Positions 18,359 to 27,711 of a DNA stretch of 64,000 bases are shown here, piece after piece. Source of the DNA: Anaerolineales bacterium (lineage in GTDB: Bacteria; Chloroflexota; Anaerolineae; Anaerolineales; Villigracilaceae); contig JAGNWT010000004.1 of NCBI GenBank assembly GCA_017985935.1, positions 20,830 through 84,829 of the forward strand, in the 5' to 3' direction. A program made the translations under genes and the position numbers. Every line of letters begins with the position of its first letter. The stretch's first letter is position 1. The notes under the pieces were generated by a model that searched no databases, was not told the DNA's origin, and was given only the letters and a program-made list of their open reading frames with translations.

Positions 18359-20776
18359 ATGGATTTCCTTGATGTCCGAACCCTGATCATCAACCATATT
18401 TTTTCCGCTATTTTGTGCACCATTATGCTGGGGTTTGTCTGGCTGCAAAACCGAAAGCGGATATCCGGACTCGGCTACTGGCTGGCAAACTTCATTCTCT
18501 ACGCCACTTCCATGGTTCTGATCGCCAGCCGGGGGATCCTCCCTGATTGGCTGTCAATTATCGTTGCAAATGGCATGCTTATCTTGGGCATAATCCTTTT
18601 CCTGGCTGGTTTGGCAGAATTTATTGGGGAAAAATATTCGCAAACTCATAATTTCTTTTTACTTGCAGTTTTTATTCTGTTGCATTTTATTTTTACTTTT
18701 ATAAAACCAGACCTCGGTCTGCGGGCGATCAATATTGGGTTGGCTAGTTTTATCCTCAATGTCCAATCTGTCTGGCTGATCTTCTTCAAGTTGGACGCAG
18801 AGAGGCGGCGAATCATGCAGGAAGTTGGGGGAGTCACCATCTTCCTGACCTTGATCAGTCTTGGACGGATCCTTGCCAATATCTTCAACCCGCCTGATGA
18901 GAACAATCTGTTCAGCGCCGGCTCCTACGAAGCTGCCATCATGTTGACGTATCAAGTGGTGATCGTGCTGCTTGCATTCAGTCTCGCGATCATGGTAAAC
19001 AAAAGCCTGCTTGGAAAAATCCAGTTTCAGGAAAAGAAGTATGCCCTGGTGTTTCGTTCATCGCCTTACGCCATCACGGTCACCAGACTCTCCGATGGCA
19101 GGATCTTGGATGTCAATGAAGGATTCACCAAGGTCACCGGGTATGAATACTCAGAAGCGGTGGGAAGGACCGTTGGCGAACTGGAACTTTGGGGGCTGGC
19201 AGAGGGATGCGAAGCCATCGTCCAGGAGTTGGCACAATTCAAAACCATCAAAAGCCGGGAATATCCTCTGAAGACAAAATCTGGCAGGATCATCACCGGT
19301 CTATTCTCCTTCGAGATCATCACACTCCACGATCAACCATGGGTACTCTCCAGCATTGAAGATGTCACTCAGCAAAAACAATTTGAAGCGGAGTTGAAGC
19401 TCGCTCACGACAGACTTCAAGCCACATTAGATGCCCTGCCCGATCTTTTATTTGAAGTGGATGTTGATGGAAAGATCCACGGTTTTCATTCGCAGCGCGC
19501 AGAAAGGTTCTACCTGCCCTCAACCGCGTTCTTAGGAAAATCCATCCCCGCCTTGCTCCCTGCCGATGCCGCAAAGGTGGTTATGGATTCGATCCAACGA
19601 GCCCTGGAGGCGAAAGTGGACTTTGGCGCAGTCTATTCAATTGACATGCCCAACGGCAGACATTGGTATGAACTGTCCACTTCTGTGATGGGTGAGAAAA
19701 AACCAGTGGAGCGGCTATTGCTGCTGGTTCGGGATATCACCGAGCGCAAACAAGCTGAGGAAGCATTGTATGTCAATGAGAGACTGTTTCGAGCAATGAT
19801 CGAAAACGCATCAGACGCGGTCACTCTCCTTGATGCCAGCGGCAGCATAGTTTACGAGAGTCCGTCCAGTGTCCGCATCACCGGGTACGGTATCAATGAA
19901 CAGATGGGACGGAACGGCTTTGAGGTGATCCATCCCGACGACAAGCACAGGGTTCAGGCTGAGTTTGCGCGCCTTGCACAAGTTCCCGGCGGCACCGCCA
20001 CCATGGAAATGCGAACACTGCATAAAAAGGGTTATTATCTGAACCTGGACTGCGCAGCCACCAATCTGCTGGACGACCCCACCGTGCGCGCGATCGTCAT
20101 CAATTTCCACGACATCACCGAGCGCAAGAAACTTCAGGAGCAAGATCGGGAGAGAGTGGCGTTGGAAGAACGCCAACATCTGGCGCGGGACCTGCATGAT
20201 GCTGTAAGCCAGACTTTGTTCTCTGCCAGCGTCACCGCTGAAATGTTGCTGCAGCAGAAAAAGACCATTTCCCAACGCAGTTTGTGGAAAAATATTTCTT
20301 ATTTCGCCGAACTTGTAAAAAGCGCTTTAGGCGAAATGCGTATCCTTTTATTGGAACTGCGCCCTGAAGGGCTAACCCATGCCGAACTGCCCGGCCTGTT
20401 GGAGCAGTTGGTTGACGCCGCACGGTCTCGCATCGAAGCAGAGATTGAGCTTGAGATCCGTGGGAGCGGCAAACCGCCGGTCGAGGTCAAGATCGCTTTT
20501 TACCGCATTGCACAGGAATCCATCAATAACATCATCAAACACGCGAACAGCACCAATATTCAGATACGCCTTGCGAACAGCCCGGATCTCTTACAAATGA
20601 CGATCGAAGATAACGGCGTGGGCATCCAGGAGACCGAATCGCCGGGTCCGCATCTGGGATTGAACATCATGCGGGAACGTGCAAATGAGACCGGCACAAA
20701 ACTGGAAATCACAAGCGTGCCCGGTCAGGGTACACGTGTGACCTGTATTTGGGTTCCAGGCAGGGTTTCCGCGTAA
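18359..20776 (+). CDS. Multi-PAS sensor histidine kinase (HisKA_3/NarX type)
   Basis: 805 aa. The N-terminal about 220 residues form a membrane domain of six or seven helices. Three PAS modules follow: about 225-340 (YALVFRSSPYAITVTRLSDG), about 350-465 and about 470-590. The dimerisation box is LARDLHDAVSQTLFSASV with phosphoacceptor His613. The ATPase domain contains IAQESINNIIKHA and IEDNGVGIQ...LGLNIMRERA. It is expected to pair with a NarL-type response regulator, but none is adjacent. The next gene is a diguanylate cyclase of similar layout. RBS-like GAGG precedes the ATG. Confidence 0.9.
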   Translation: MDFLDVRTLIINHIFSAILCTIMLGFVWLQNRKRISGLGYWLANFILYATSMVLIASRGILPDWLSIIVANGMLILGIILFLAGLAEFIGEKYSQTHNFFLLAVFILLHFIFTFIKPDLGLRAINIGLASFILNVQSVWLIFFKLDAERRRIMQEVGGVTIFLTLISLGRILANIFNPPDENNLFSAGSYEAAIMLTYQVVIVLLAFSLAIMVNKSLLGKIQFQEKKYALVFRSSPYAITVTRLSDGRILDVNEGFTKVTGYEYSEAVGRTVGELELWGLAEGCEAIVQELAQFKTIKSREYPLKTKSGRIITGLFSFEIITLHDQPWVLSSIEDVTQQKQFEAELKLAHDRLQATLDALPDLLFEVDVDGKIHGFHSQRAERFYLPSTAFLGKSIPALLPADAAKVVMDSIQRALEAKVDFGAVYSIDMPNGRHWYELSTSVMGEKKPVERLLLLVRDITERKQAEEALYVNERLFRAMIENASDAVTLLDASGSIVYESPSSVRITGYGINEQMGRNGFEVIHPDDKHRVQAEFARLAQVPGGTATMEMRTLHKKGYYLNLDCAATNLLDDPTVRAIVINFHDITERKKLQEQDRERVALEERQHLARDLHDAVSQTLFSASVTAEMLLQQKKTISQRSLWKNISYFAELVKSALGEMRILLLELRPEGLTHAELPGLLEQLVDAARSRIEAEIELEIRGSGKPPVEVKIAFYRIAQESINNIIKHANSTNIQIRLANSPDLLQMTIEDNGVGIQETESPGPHLGLNIMRERANETGTKLEITSVPGQGTRVTCIWVPGRVSA

Positions 20777-20837
20777 ATTTTCCGTAAGAAATGCCCAAAT
20801 CTGGCATAGCGTGCCTATTTGATGATCCTCTTTTTGC

Positions 20838-20843
20838 TATAAT
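20838..20843 (+). promoter_or_regulatory. -10 box upstream of the diguanylate cyclase gene
   Basis: TATAAT about 97 bases before the ATG at 20940, implying a leader of about 90 bases. No clear -35 box. Confidence 0.4.
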
Positions 20844-20939
20844 CAAAAAAAGTTTAGATCATCTCTTTTGTCATCGCTAAACAACATGCAAATTTTGTTC
20901 GGCGCAGGTTGAGAGCAAAGTTTTGTATTGCGCGGGATT

Positions 20940-23696
20940 ATGGAGCAAAGCTTGTTGCTAAAAATTAAGCAATGGTACGCCCATCATTTTCTTCAAAAAA
21001 ATGAAGACAGCCGCCTGACCCGCGCTCTGTTATCCATGATCCTGATCTATATTCTGGGGAGTGTGGTACTCCTCGTTATGGATCTGATCTGGGGGAATAG
21101 CAGCCTGAACATCTTCATCATTCTCGGCATCTGTTTACAAATCATTCCGCTTTTGCTGGTCCTTCAAGGAAATCTGCCCGCCAGTAGTTTCGCAACAACA
21201 ACGCTGTATATTGGGTTCACAACGATCTTTGCCACTCTTGGGCAGGGAATACGTGACTATGTGATCATGATCTACCCTGTGATCATCACATTCGCGGGAC
21301 TCACCATTCGCCAGCGCGGGTTGATCGTTTCCACTTTTCTAACACTACTCTGCCTTGCCTGGCTCATCCTTGGGGAAATGTATGGCTGGTTCATGGTTAC
21401 CCGACTAGACCTGCCAACCTACTTCGATCTGTTCTTCGTCTTTCTGCTGATCGTGGTGGCGTCCATCACAGTCCGCTTTCTGGTTTCCAATTTGGAAGAT
21501 CGGCATGAGCAAACACGAAAGGAACTATTGGAGCGCCGGGACATCGAAGCCTCTCTGCTTCACAACCGTCAAAACCTGCAATCGCTGATCGAAAACCTGG
21601 ATGGGAGCATTTGGGCGGCAGACTCGAATTACCGGCTGATGATCGGAAATTCCCTCTACCACCGCAATGTGAGTGCGGCGATCGGAAGAAAACTGAACGA
21701 TGGTGAGAACCTAATTGAGTTGGATCTCCCGAAGGACGCTTTGAACGAATGGAAGGGATATTACGACCGGGCGCTGCGGGGAGAAAAATTCACCATCGAA
21801 GTGACCACCCGCTTTACATCCGCCCCATTGGTGATCGAGTACCGCTTCAACCCGATCATCGGTGAAGAAGAAAAAATAAGCGGCGTCACCGTTTTTGGCA
21901 GGGACATTACTGAACGGAAAAGGGTGGAAGAAGCCCTGCGTGCCAGCAACGAGGATTTCCAAAGATACTTCAATATAAGCACGGTCGGGATGGCAGTCAC
22001 CGCGCCAGAAAAAGGCTGGGTCGAAGTCAATGACCGCCTGTGCCAGATGCTCGGTTATTCCAAAGAGGAATTAACCCAGTTAACCTGGACTGAGGTGACA
22101 CATCCCGACGATCTGGACAGCAACCTCATCCTCTTTGAACAATTGATGTCCGGGCAGATCGAATCGTATCAATTGGATAAGCGATACATCTGCAAAGATA
22201 AATCGGTGATCTACACGACCGTTTATGTCACCTGTCACCGCACTCCCAACGGACGTGTGCATCACTTGCTTACCTCAGTGATCGATATTTCGAAAAGGAA
22301 ACTGGCTGAGCAAATGCTCCGGGATAGCGAGGAACGATTCCGTCTGCTATTTGAGACCATGATCCAGGGCGTGGTCTATCAATCCGCCAACGGAGAGATC
22401 ATCTCTGCCAATCATGCTGCTCAGCGGCTGTTGGGACTCAGTATTGAGCAGATGCAGGGCAGAACTTCCATGGACCCGCGCTGGAAAGCAATCCACGAAG
22501 ATGGCAGTGATTTTCCCGGGAACGATCACCCCGCCATGGTGGCGCTGCGCACAGGCATGGAAGTGCGTAACAAGATCATGGGAGTGTTCAATCCACTGAC
22601 CGAAGATTATCGCTGGATCAATGTCCATGCGGTCCCGCAGTTTCGACCCGGGGAATCCATCCCCTATCAGGTTTACGCAACCCTCGACGATATCACCGCT
22701 GCCAAACAGGCTGAGGGCGCCTTGAGAGCGAGCGAAAACCGATACCGCCTGCTGGCAGAAAATATTTCAGATGTGATCTGGATTTTGGATGTGAACGAAT
22801 TTCGCTTCCGATACGTTAGCCCGTCAGTGGAAAGACTGCGCGGCTATACCGCAGAGGAGGTTATGGAACAGGATCTTTCTGCCGCGATCGCTCCGGAATC
22901 TTTAAAGAAACTTCAGAATGAACTGGCAGGGCGAATTCAAAAATTCATGGATGGCGAAGAGGGATTTAACACCGATGAAGTGGAGCAGCCCTGCAAAAAC
23001 GGCACCACCGTTTGGACCGAAGCCACCACCAGCATCCACATCAACCCAACGAATGGACATATCGAGGTATACGGGGTCTCCCGCGACATTACCGAACGCA
23101 AAAACGCGGAACAAAAGATGAAGCTTGCTAACTTACAAATGGAAACCCAGATGAAACAAATCCAGGGTCTTCAGATGATCCTGCGCGAGCAATCCATCCG
23201 CGACCCGCTGACCAACCTTTATAATCGCCGCTATCTGGATGAAACCCTCATGCGTGAGTTTGAACGGGTCAAACGCGACAAGGGGCATCTAAGCATCATC
23301 ATTGCCGATATTGATCACTTCAAGAATATCAATGACAGCATGGGGCATCAAGTGGGAGATAAATACCTGATCGCGATCTCCAAGATTTTCGAACGCAAGG
23401 CCCGCCAGTCAGATATCGTGTGCAGGTATGGCGGCGAGGAGTTCCTGATCATGATGCCAGATACAGGTGCGGAGGTTGCGAAACAACGAGCAGAAGATAT
23501 CCGGCGGCTATGCAGCGAAGCAAAATTCACGTATAAACGGAAGTCGGTCATCGCAACACTATCGTTTGGTGTGGCAACCTACCCGGAGCATGGGAACGAC
23601 CCGCAAGAGATCATTCAAAAGGCTGATGAAGCCCTGTATCGCTCCAAAGCACTGGGGCGAAACTGCGTCACGGTCTGGGCTCGAAACGATAATTGA
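20940..23696 (+). CDS. Membrane diguanylate cyclase with multiple PAS domains
   Basis: 918 aa from ATG 20940 (a TTG at 20928 is an in-frame alternative). Five or six membrane helices occupy about 25-185. Four PAS/PAC modules lie between about 205 and 715, each closing with a DITERK-like motif. A short coiled coil leads into a GGDEF domain with active site GGEEF at 831-835. It makes cyclic di-GMP from GTP; no EAL domain is fused. An RxxD inhibitory site could lie upstream of GGEEF but was not established. It probably links several sensed signals to c-di-GMP and adhesion or filament behaviour (inference). Confidence 0.92.
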   Translation: MEQSLLLKIKQWYAHHFLQKNEDSRLTRALLSMILIYILGSVVLLVMDLIWGNSSLNIFIILGICLQIIPLLLVLQGNLPASSFATTTLYIGFTTIFATLGQGIRDYVIMIYPVIITFAGLTIRQRGLIVSTFLTLLCLAWLILGEMYGWFMVTRLDLPTYFDLFFVFLLIVVASITVRFLVSNLEDRHEQTRKELLERRDIEASLLHNRQNLQSLIENLDGSIWAADSNYRLMIGNSLYHRNVSAAIGRKLNDGENLIELDLPKDALNEWKGYYDRALRGEKFTIEVTTRFTSAPLVIEYRFNPIIGEEEKISGVTVFGRDITERKRVEEALRASNEDFQRYFNISTVGMAVTAPEKGWVEVNDRLCQMLGYSKEELTQLTWTEVTHPDDLDSNLILFEQLMSGQIESYQLDKRYICKDKSVIYTTVYVTCHRTPNGRVHHLLTSVIDISKRKLAEQMLRDSEERFRLLFETMIQGVVYQSANGEIISANHAAQRLLGLSIEQMQGRTSMDPRWKAIHEDGSDFPGNDHPAMVALRTGMEVRNKIMGVFNPLTEDYRWINVHAVPQFRPGESIPYQVYATLDDITAAKQAEGALRASENRYRLLAENISDVIWILDVNEFRFRYVSPSVERLRGYTAEEVMEQDLSAAIAPESLKKLQNELAGRIQKFMDGEEGFNTDEVEQPCKNGTTVWTEATTSIHINPTNGHIEVYGVSRDITERKNAEQKMKLANLQMETQMKQIQGLQMILREQSIRDPLTNLYNRRYLDETLMREFERVKRDKGHLSIIIADIDHFKNINDSMGHQVGDKYLIAISKIFERKARQSDIVCRYGGEEFLIMMPDTGAEVAKQRAEDIRRLCSEAKFTYKRKSVIATLSFGVATYPEHGNDPQEIIQKADEALYRSKALGRNCVTVWARNDN

Positions 23697-23730
23697 GTCC
23701 GGGTTTCTGACATACAACCTGATTTCCCCT

Positions 23731-23761
23731 GGCTTCGGACTTCCAAACGGAATCCGAAGCC
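23731..23761 (+). terminator. Probable terminator hairpin
   Basis: GGCTTCGGACTTCC / GGAATCCGAAGCC stem with one bulge and AAAC loop, followed by a weak pyrimidine tract, downstream of the diguanylate cyclase gene. Confidence 0.5.
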
Positions 23762-23787
23762 TTCCCGTTTCTTGACCGGCAACCGGC

Positions 23788-23793
23788 TATAAT
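23788..23793 (+). promoter_or_regulatory. -10 box of obgE
   Basis: TATAAT 42 bases before the obgE ATG. The leader is A-rich (AAAGAAAGACAATGAG) and has no strong ribosome-binding site. Confidence 0.45.
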
Positions 23794-23835
23794 TGAAGAC
23801 CAGTTCTTAAAATAAAGAAAGACAATGAGATAAAA

Positions 23836-25098
23836 ATGTTCATAGATCAGGTAAATATTCAAGTACGATCAGGCAAAGGCGGCGACGGCATGGTGCATTT
23901 TCGCCGTGAAAAATTCGTTCCGCTCGGCGGACCCGATGGCGGCGACGGCGGAAAAGGCGGAGACCTCATCCTCGAAGTAAAAGCCACGCTCAACGCGCTC
24001 TCTGCGTTTCGACAGAATGAAAAGTTTGCGGCAGAAGACGGTAAGAATGGCGGCGGGTCGCAAATGACCGGTCGCGGCGGAAAAGATCGCATCATCCATG
24101 TGCCGCCCGGCACCGTGGTGTTTGACGCGGAAACCGGCGCGCTGCTTGGCGATCTCACCCAACCCGGGCAGCAGCTTTTGGTTTGCAAAGGCGGGCGCGG
24201 CGGATTGGGAAACCAGCATTACGCCACATCGCGCAATCAGGCTCCGCGCACGGCGGAACGCGGCGAGCCCTACGAAGAAAAAAAACTGCGGCTCGAACTT
24301 AAGTTGATCGCAGATATCGGCATCATCGGGCTGCCCAACGCCGGGAAATCCACCCTGCTTGGCGCGCTGACCAATGCCAAACCCAAGATCGGTGACTATC
24401 CCTTTACCACCCTGGAACCAAACCTCGGCGTGGCCAACATTGATGAAGATACCACGGTCGTCCTGGCAGACATCCCCGGGCTGATCGAAGGCGCCGCCGA
24501 AGGCGCGGGGCTCGGTCACGACTTCCTGCGGCACATTCAACGCACGCGTGTTCTCATCCACATGGTCGATGGACTCTCCGAAGATCCGCTCGCCGATTAC
24601 AGCCAGATCAATAGCGAGCTCGCTCTCTTTGACCCGAAGCTGGCCAACAAACCCCAGATCGTGGCTCTCAATAAGATCGATCAACCTGATGTGCAGGAAA
24701 GACTCAAAGAGATCAAATCCAAGTTCAAAAAGAAAAAGATCGAGCTGGTCACACTTTCGGCCATGACCCGCACAAATACCCGCGATCTCTTGATCGCCGC
24801 ATATCAAAAACTGGCCGACATGCCGATCGAAGAAGTGGAAGACACCCTGCCGGTCTATCGTCCCGAAGTGGACCCGAATCAGTTTGAGATCACCCGTGAA
24901 GATGACGGCAATTGGCGCATCACAGGGGTTGCGATCGAACGCTCGGCAAGGATGACCTATTTCGAACACGACGGCTCCCTGCGCCGCTTCCAAAAAATGC
25001 TCGAAAGGCTCGGCGTGGACAAAGCTCTGCGCGAAGCGGGTATCGAGGAAGGCGACACAGTGTACATTGGCAAATTCGAACTCGAGTGGCAGGACTAA
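23836..25098 (+). CDS. obgE: Obg/CgtA GTPase
   Basis: 420 aa ribosome-assembly and stress GTPase. The N-terminal glycine-rich Obg fold (about 1-158) includes GGDGGKGGDL and GRGGLGNQHY. The G domain has G1 GLPNAGKSTLL, switch GDYPFTTLEPNLG, G3 DIPGLIEGAAEGAGLGHDFL and G4 NKID. The C-terminal OCT domain (about 340-420) completes the Chloroflexota/Gram-positive architecture. A small membrane protein and a DedA protein follow closely, probably in one operon. Confidence 0.97.
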   Translation: MFIDQVNIQVRSGKGGDGMVHFRREKFVPLGGPDGGDGGKGGDLILEVKATLNALSAFRQNEKFAAEDGKNGGGSQMTGRGGKDRIIHVPPGTVVFDAETGALLGDLTQPGQQLLVCKGGRGGLGNQHYATSRNQAPRTAERGEPYEEKKLRLELKLIADIGIIGLPNAGKSTLLGALTNAKPKIGDYPFTTLEPNLGVANIDEDTTVVLADIPGLIEGAAEGAGLGHDFLRHIQRTRVLIHMVDGLSEDPLADYSQINSELALFDPKLANKPQIVALNKIDQPDVQERLKEIKSKFKKKKIELVTLSAMTRTNTRDLLIAAYQKLADMPIEEVEDTLPVYRPEVDPNQFEITREDDGNWRITGVAIERSARMTYFEHDGSLRRFQKMLERLGVDKALREAGIEEGDTVYIGKFELEWQD

Positions 25099-25113
25099 GC
25101 AAAAAAGACGACC

Positions 25114-25539
25114 ATGCCAGCAAAGACAAGAAAACCGCCCCGCATTCTTTTCATCGTGCTGATCATTCTTGGCGTGCTGTTGATCGGATTCTTTGGAATG
25201 AGAGCCTTACGCGCCTTCAAAAAATTTGACGGTCACCGCCCGCCGCCTCACTCTTCGGGGAAGGTCGAAACCGATGTGGAACTCATTCGCGATTGGATGA
25301 CAGTGCCTTTCATTTCGAGAATGTATCAGGTGCCGCCAGACATCCTCTTTGAAGCCCTGCAGGTCTCGCCGCCAGATGCGCATGATAAAAGCCTGAAAGC
25401 TCTAAACGATGAGTTCTACCCCGATCAAGAAGGATATGTGCTGGAGCTGGTAAAACAAACGATCAGCGCGAACCTCCCTCCGCCGACACCTGCTTCCGCG
25501 CCCCCCACAGAGGCTCCGCCGAAAGCGCCCACTCCCTAA
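25114..25539 (+). CDS. Single-pass membrane protein with Pro-rich tail, unknown function
   Basis: 141 aa. A basic N-terminus (MPAKTRKPPR) precedes one membrane helix (about 11-31). A compact domain follows at about 50-115 (IRDWMTVPFISRMYQVPPDI, then an acidic helix), and the tail from about 118 is a Pro/Ala-rich string. The central segment looks like a small helical, possibly helix-turn-helix-like fold; no family was recognised. It lies 15 bases after obgE and 11 bases before the DedA gene, so it is probably part of that operon. Confidence 0.75.
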   Translation: MPAKTRKPPRILFIVLIILGVLLIGFFGMRALRAFKKFDGHRPPPHSSGKVETDVELIRDWMTVPFISRMYQVPPDILFEALQVSPPDAHDKSLKALNDEFYPDQEGYVLELVKQTISANLPPPTPASAPPTEAPPKAPTP

Positions 25540-25550
25540 CTCTCGTCTCG

Positions 25551-26135
25551 ATGTCTGAATTTCTCCTCACACAAGTTATCAATTATGGCACGCCGTTGAT
25601 CGGGTTGATCCTGTTCCTCGGCGCGCTTGGTTTTCCCGTTGGCGCATCGGTCGTGGTCATCGCGGCTGGAGCTTTCGGTCAACAGGGAATTCTCGATGTG
25701 CCCACCGCCGCCCTGCTCGGGTTGATCGGCGCGGTCGCCGGTGACGCGCTCAGCTTTGGCATGGGACATTACGCGAAAGACGCTGTGCAGAGAAGGTTTG
25801 GCAAATCTCCTGCATGGAGAAATGCCCGTGTTTCTTTTCAAAAACGCGCGGGGTTGGCAGTGTACCTCACCCGCTGGCTTGTCACTGCGGTTGCCATTCC
25901 CACCAATTTGATCGCCGGCGGGAGCGGATACAAGTTCTCGCACTTCATCGCCTACGATCTGGCAGGCGAAATGACATGGATCGCACTGTACGGCGGGCTT
26001 GGATATTGGTTCGGCAGTCAGTGGGAACTGGTCTATGATTTCATGAGCAACTTCGGCGGCTTGATCCTTGGTTTGGTGATCTTTGGCTTCGGCATCCGAC
26101 AGGCATGGAATTGGCAAAAGAGCAAAAAGAATTGA
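25551..26135 (+). CDS. DedA family membrane protein
   Basis: 194 aa, with four or five membrane segments. The DedA/SNARE-associated motif region is GFPVGASVVVIAAGAFGQQG, followed by AVAGDALSFGMGHYAK and a VYLTRWLVTAVAIPTNLIAG segment carrying the conserved Arg. Members act in membrane lipid (undecaprenyl-phosphate or phospholipid) flipping and membrane homeostasis. It ends an apparent obgE operon at a strong bidirectional terminator. Confidence 0.88.
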   Translation: MSEFLLTQVINYGTPLIGLILFLGALGFPVGASVVVIAAGAFGQQGILDVPTAALLGLIGAVAGDALSFGMGHYAKDAVQRRFGKSPAWRNARVSFQKRAGLAVYLTRWLVTAVAIPTNLIAGGSGYKFSHFIAYDLAGEMTWIALYGGLGYWFGSQWELVYDFMSNFGGLILGLVIFGFGIRQAWNWQKSKKN

Positions 26136-26150
26136 CCGTGGTCAACAATA

Positions 26151-26187
26151 AAAAACACCCCGAAGGGTTTCCTTCGGGGTGTTTTTT
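26151..26187. terminator. Bidirectional rho-independent terminator
   Basis: CACCCCGAAGG / CCTTCGGGGTG stem (26156-26181) between an A-tract and a T-tract, serving the DedA and slyD genes that converge here. Confidence 0.9.
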
Positions 26188-26206
26188 ATTTTCAAAGCGG
26201 CTGGCT

Positions 26207-26695
26207 TTAGTGGTGATGCCCAGCTTCGTGGACGTGACCATGGTCCAACTCTTCAGAGGTCGGGTCACGCAGAGCGACCACCTTCACATTGAAGTGCAGT
26301 TCCACACCCGCCAACGGATGATTGAAATCGAGGCGCACATGGTCGGCATCGAAACTGTCCACGCGGGCATACTGGTTCTGACCTTCTTCATCGGTCACGT
26401 TGAGTTCAAGACCTTCTTCGATCTCCATGTCTGCCGGGAACTCATTGCGCGGCACATCCATGAAAGCCTCTTCTTCGAACTCGCCATAGCCATCGGCGGG
26501 AGCGACTACCACATCCTTGCTTTCGCCAATCTTCATGCCAATCATTTCGCGCTCCAGCCCGGGCACGATATTCCCGTACCCCGCGAGGAATTGCAAAGGA
26601 CCTGCATCATCGGAGGAATCCAGAACCTCACCATCCACCGTTAGTTTGTAATCCATGGAAACGACCAAGCCATCCTGTACTGTATCTTTACTCAT
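26207..26695 (-). CDS. slyD: FKBP-type peptidyl-prolyl cis-trans isomerase SlyD
   Basis: 162 aa. The FKBP domain is interrupted by an insert-in-flap chaperone domain, as in SlyD. Visible blocks are VSMDYKLTVDGEVLDSSDDA, PLQFLAGYGNIVPGLEREMIG, a flap insert around 70-125 and NHPLAGVELHFNVKVVALRD. A short His-rich tail (HGHVHEAGHHH) suits metal binding, though it is shorter than in E. coli SlyD. It catalyses prolyl isomerisation and holds unfolded substrates in the cytoplasm. RBS AAGGATG precedes the ATG. Single gene. Confidence 0.95.
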   Translation of the reverse strand: MSKDTVQDGLVVSMDYKLTVDGEVLDSSDDAGPLQFLAGYGNIVPGLEREMIGMKIGESKDVVVAPADGYGEFEEEAFMDVPRNEFPADMEIEEGLELNVTDEEGQNQYARVDSFDADHVRLDFNHPLAGVELHFNVKVVALRDPTSEELDHGHVHEAGHHH

Positions 26696-26816
26696 TTTTC
26701 ATCCTTTTTTGTAATTGATGCGCCCATTGTACCAGTGAAAAAGACCGATGCATGTTAAATATTTGACATGAAACCGCCTGATGATTCCGAATCCCCCAAT
26801 TCCCCGATCCCTAATT

Positions 26817-26822
26817 TATAAT
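26817..26822 (+). promoter_or_regulatory. -10 box, leaderless promoter of the ATP-grasp gene
   Basis: TATAAT ends 7 bases before the ATG at 26830, with no ribosome-binding site in between. Confidence 0.55.
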
Positions 26823-26829
26823 CTGCATT

Positions 26830-27711
26830 ATGCGATACGACTTATGCCTTCCGTGGTATTGGGAATATGATGATGTCTTTGTTGGCATGGTGGAAAGAGC
26901 CTGCATTGAAGAGGGAATTTCACTCTGGCAGATCAAACCCGATAACCTGCTTGAATCGATCACGGCGCTCTACAAAGGGGTGACCACCTTCAAAACCCTG
27001 CTCTATCGCGGGCAGGGCGAAGTCATCTTTGACCCCATTCCACGCTGGGCGCAGGAATTTGGCGCGCGCCGCATCAACCCGCTTGAGGTCTCTGCCTGGT
27101 CGGAGGACAAAGCCACCATGCATCTTGAACTCATCGCCAACGGACTGCACACCCCCTACACCATTTTGCTGGCGCCTTTTCTCCAACAACCCGTTGTCCC
27201 GCCCATTGACCTGAGCCCGCTCGGAGAGAATTTTGTCATCAAGCCTTCGAACGGAGGCGGCGGCGAAGGGGTGATCATCGGCGCAGGGACAATGAACGAG
27301 ATCCTGCAGGCGCGCATGGAATTTCCCGAGCAAAAATATTTGATCCAGGCGCATGTCACCCCGCGCACGATCGAAGGCAAGCCCGCGTGGTTCCGCGTGT
27401 TTTATGCCAATGGCGAAACATATCCCTGCTGGTGGGATACCAACACGCACGCCTACCAAAATGTCACAGCGGAGGATGAGTCTCAGCATTGCCTGGGCAG
27501 TTTGCGGGATATCACGAAGCGCATCGCTTCCATCTGCAAGCTGGATTGGTTTTCGACAGAGATCGCCCTGGCGGATGAATTTATCGTCGTGGATTATGTC
27601 AACGATGAGATCGATACCCGTGTCCAATCGCAGGCAGTGGACGGCGTACCCGATGAGATCATGCACGGAATTGCAAACCAACTTGTAAAGATCGCGAAGG
27701 AAAATGTATGA
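26830..27711 (+). CDS. ATP-grasp-like protein
   Basis: 293 aa, no signal peptide. The ATP-grasp core is suggested by a lysine and glycine-rich loop NFVIKPSNGGGGEGVIIG (about 136-153), an interdomain lid with YLIQAHVTPRTIEGKPAWFR, and metal-ligand acidic residues in FSTEIAL...EFIVVDYVNDEID near the C-terminus. ATP-grasp enzymes join a carboxylate to an amine or thiol through an acyl-phosphate. The substrate here is unknown. Its stop overlaps the start of the P1 peptidase gene (ATGA), so the two products are probably coupled. Confidence 0.75.
   Translation: MRYDLCLPWYWEYDDVFVGMVERACIEEGISLWQIKPDNLLESITALYKGVTTFKTLLYRGQGEVIFDPIPRWAQEFGARRINPLEVSAWSEDKATMHLELIANGLHTPYTILLAPFLQQPVVPPIDLSPLGENFVIKPSNGGGGEGVIIGAGTMNEILQARMEFPEQKYLIQAHVTPRTIEGKPAWFRVFYANGETYPCWWDTNTHAYQNVTAEDESQHCLGSLRDITKRIASICKLDWFSTEIALADEFIVVDYVNDEIDTRVQSQAVDGVPDEIMHGIANQLVKIAKENV

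Noticed and set aside
23869..24993. 374-aa minus-strand open frame
   Set aside because: Antisense shadow of obgE.
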